7,039 nucleotides of DNA from Bacteroidota bacterium (lineage in GTDB: Bacteria; Bacteroidota; Bacteroidia; Chitinophagales; Chitinophagaceae). The position numbers and the translations under genes were made by a program. The stretch is taken from positions 1-7,039 of the forward strand of contig JAEZJD010000302.1 in the NCBI GenBank assembly GCA_023436425.1, written 5' to 3'. The notes beneath the pieces were generated by a model. The model saw only the letters and a program-made list of their open reading frames with translations, did not search any database and had not been told where the DNA came from. Shown here one piece after another: positions 5,108 through 7,039 of the stretch. The number at the start of each line of letters is the position of its first letter. Position 1 is the stretch's first letter.

Positions 5108-7039
5108 ATGTCCTCGCCTGAAAAACCAAGCTGTCATAAACGGCTTATAATTGTTTGTATCGCTTTGCTGACAAACTTGTTTTGCTTCAGCCAATCGTCC
5201 GCGCCGTTAGCAGAAGACGAGTTGAAGATTCATTTTCTAAAGGATTCTTTTGAAATTGAAAGGAACAATTTTGAATTCAACAGCTGCGGCATACACTTCT
5301 CATCTTATCGGAGTGTATCAATACAATGCTCCATTGAAGCTCCAGATTTTGTTTCTGTTGTTTCGTCTGGCACTCAGCAAAGGCTTTTCTTTTCAGGTCC
5401 GCAGCAACAACTCATCCCAATCCGGTTTATTGTTCAAGGAAACACAAGTGCTGAATGGCACTCGGTGTCCGTAAAATTTGTTGTAACAGAAACAGGTCAA
5501 CAGCTGATTAAAAACTTTTGGATAAAACCGAAGCCGGAATTCAAATGGAGAGCAGGCCTTTTGCAACAAGAAATGATGCTATTTGGAAAGGAAAGAAATG
5601 CACAGATAAACTTTTGGGTTGAAAACTCGGGAACAATTGGAGATGAATACAGCATCTCATTCACACGAGAAAACGATAATAGTTCAGTCGGAAAGGTTAT
5701 CAATGTAAATCTTGCACCCAACGAAAAGAAAGTATTAACTGCATCAATTGATCTTGCATCGCTGAAAAACCATCTTCAGAAGAATGCAGCAATTAACGTT
5801 TACGTAAAAAGCAAATCCGGTGGTGAAAAAATCTTTATTCAAAAACTCTATTTGGTTGGGCATGAGTTTTCGCAAGAGTACTTGCCGTGGAAAACCGTAC
5901 CATTAGCGATCGATTTTTCAATGCAATCCGGTGGATATTCGACACCCATCTTTTCCGCCGGCGTAAGCGGAAATTTAAGTTTGTCATCAGCAACTAACAT
6001 CGCGTTTGATTCACGTATAATCGACCTTCGGCATCGACAAGATGCGAATGTCTTTTCGAAGGTTCAATTTCAAACTCGCGATTGGTCGGTTTCCGCCGGC
6101 ACAATGATGGAATTTCACCATTTCATGATCAACGGAAACGGATTAGCCATCAGCAAAGACAGTGAAAACAGCAGCTTTAGATTAGCAGCGTCCAAAAGCA
6201 GGATCGGCAACACGAATCAGGTGTCATTCGAGGGAAGTAAAAAAGTTGGGTCGCTCAATTTTACAAGTGACAACTTTTTGAACGACGATAGAGATCAACA
6301 GGTAAAAAGTTTACTTTCTGTAAATACTCTAAAATGGATTGTCAGCAGGAAAACATCAATCAGTTTCTCTGGTGGTTTGAGCACTGAAAACGTCACACGA
6401 TGGAAACAAAACAAAACGTTACCTGGGTCAATGTACGGTTACACGCTTGAAAGTTCCTGGAGAAGTTTCGACTTCAAATCAGAACTGCAGAATTACTCAT
6501 CTACTTTCCCCGGCTTCAACAAAGGCTATGCGTTTCATGACCATGAGATAAAGAAAAAATTTGCCACGTCGTTTTTGTCGGCTTATTATGTTTCGAACAA
6601 AAAGCAATACACAAACAATCTCGATTCTCTTTTCAGTACTGTTTTCAACATTAATAACTTAGAATACGGATTTAAGGGTGGCAACTTCACCAAAAATTTT
6701 TCCGCATTTCTTAGTTCTGGTTTGTCTTTTCAAAAGCAAGACAGCATTAATAGCCTTGAAACAAAAAGCTGGAATTCCGCTGCTAATCTGATGTGGAAAT
6801 TTGGACGAGGTTATTCTTTACTTCTCGGTTCAAATGTTGGTCTGATAAAAATTCAAGGACGTCGCGACATTGATCCTTTCGTTGCCGCAAACAGTTTTGG
6901 TAGCCTGCAACACAACAGGGCAGGCATCTATTTTCAACTTAGCACAGGGCCGTTTTATTATTTCGAGGTCAAAGAATTCTTATCTACGAATAAATCTTTC
7001 AGCAAGCTGCATTTAGCGCCTTATTATGAACATCTCCTC
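5108..7039 (+). CDS. Large outer-membrane beta-barrel protein, usher-like candidate (3' truncated)
   Basis: The frame from ATG 5108 is open for 644 codons to the window edge. A signal peptide occupies about 1-30 (basic SCHKR, hydrophobic LIIVCIALLTNLF, then FSQS). Two soluble beta-sandwich-like segments follow: about 38-140, with RLFFSG and IPIRFIVQGN, and about 145-250, with INFWVENSGTIGDEYSISF (167-185), typical of Ig-like folds. From about 262 onward the sequence alternates polar and hydrophobic residues with aromatic girdle positions and short turns, as in outer-membrane barrels. DWSVSAGTMMEFHHFMING (325-343) recalls the usher pattern in which a strand with G-(D/N) precedes a phenylalanine-rich turn and an N-G or R-G. 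No classical usher domain is certain. It starts 36 bases after the small subunit gene, so export and anchoring of that subunit is the natural guess. A different surface porin or assembly barrel is possible. Confidence 0.62.
   Translation, partial: MSSPEKPSCHKRLIIVCIALLTNLFCFSQSSAPLAEDELKIHFLKDSFEIERNNFEFNSCGIHFSSYRSVSIQCSIEAPDFVSVVSSGTQQRLFFSGPQQQLIPIRFIVQGNTSAEWHSVSVKFVVTETGQQLIKNFWIKPKPEFKWRAGLLQQEMMLFGKERNAQINFWVENSGTIGDEYSISFTRENDNSSVGKVINVNLAPNEKKVLTASIDLASLKNHLQKNAAINVYVKSKSGGEKIFIQKLYLVGHEFSQEYLPWKTVPLAIDFSMQSGGYSTPIFSAGVSGNLSLSSATNIAFDSRIIDLRHRQDANVFSKVQFQTRDWSVSAGTMMEFHHFMINGNGLAISKDSENSSFRLAASKSRIGNTNQVSFEGSKKVGSLNFTSDNFLNDDRDQQVKSLLSVNTLKWIVSRKTSISFSGGLSTENVTRWKQNKTLPGSMYGYTLESSWRSFDFKSELQNYSSTFPGFNKGYAFHDHEIKKKFATSFLSAYYVSNKKQYTNNLDSLFSTVFNINNLEYGFKGGNFTKNFSAFLSSGLSFQKQDSINSLETKSWNSAANLMWKFGRGYSLLLGSNVGLIKIQGRRDIDPFVAANSFGSLQHNRAGIYFQLSTGPFYYFEVKEFLSTNKSFSKLHLAPYYEHLL

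Noticed and set aside
5250..5474. Small plus-strand frame inside the start of the barrel gene
   Set aside because: It is out of frame with the 644-codon reading frame from 5108, which has a signal peptide and continuous beta pattern.
1..7039. CRISPR arrays, tRNA or rRNA genes, transposases, integrases
   Set aside because: No regularly spaced repeats, cloverleaf-like sequences, conserved rRNA stretches or transposase motifs were seen on either strand.

Overview
The window looks like Bacteroidota, probably the Chitinophagales/Sphingobacteriales side. Evidence: genes start without Shine-Dalgarno sequences, several are preceded by Bacteroidota-type -7 elements (TAnnTTTG), nearly every product carries an export signal or lipobox, and surface domains favoured by this phylum are present (choice-of-anchor J, a parallel beta-helix protein tail). 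This is inferred from style and families, not from a marker gene.

Left part (1-2676): the tail of a secreted beta-helix protein, then an exported thioredoxin-type glutathione peroxidase with a clear terminator. Next comes a two-gene unit: a choice-of-anchor J lipoprotein and a YiiX-like permuted NlpC/P60 lipoprotein. Behind that unit lies a decayed, frameshifted second copy of the 3' half of the peroxidase gene, ending in what may be the degenerate remains of its terminator.

Right part (2678-7039) is the most interesting. A minus-strand gene encodes a two-domain immunoglobulin-like periplasmic protein resembling PapD-type chaperones. It diverges from three plus-strand genes. The first encodes a two-domain secreted beta protein whose C-terminal half is a paralogue of the second product, a small cysteine-free one-domain secreted protein. 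The third, which runs off the window, encodes a large exported protein with beta-sandwich-like N-terminal segments followed by a long beta-barrel-like region. Chaperone, two-domain tip subunit, one-domain major subunit and outer-membrane barrel is the part list of a chaperone-usher fibre system. Sequence likeness to the classical families is faint, so I propose a divergent or analogous chaperone-usher-like locus in Bacteroidota; this is inference. The small subunit has its own strong promoter match, with an inverted repeat over its -33 box, and a hairpin separates it from the barrel gene. Both fit a subunit made in excess over its exporter.
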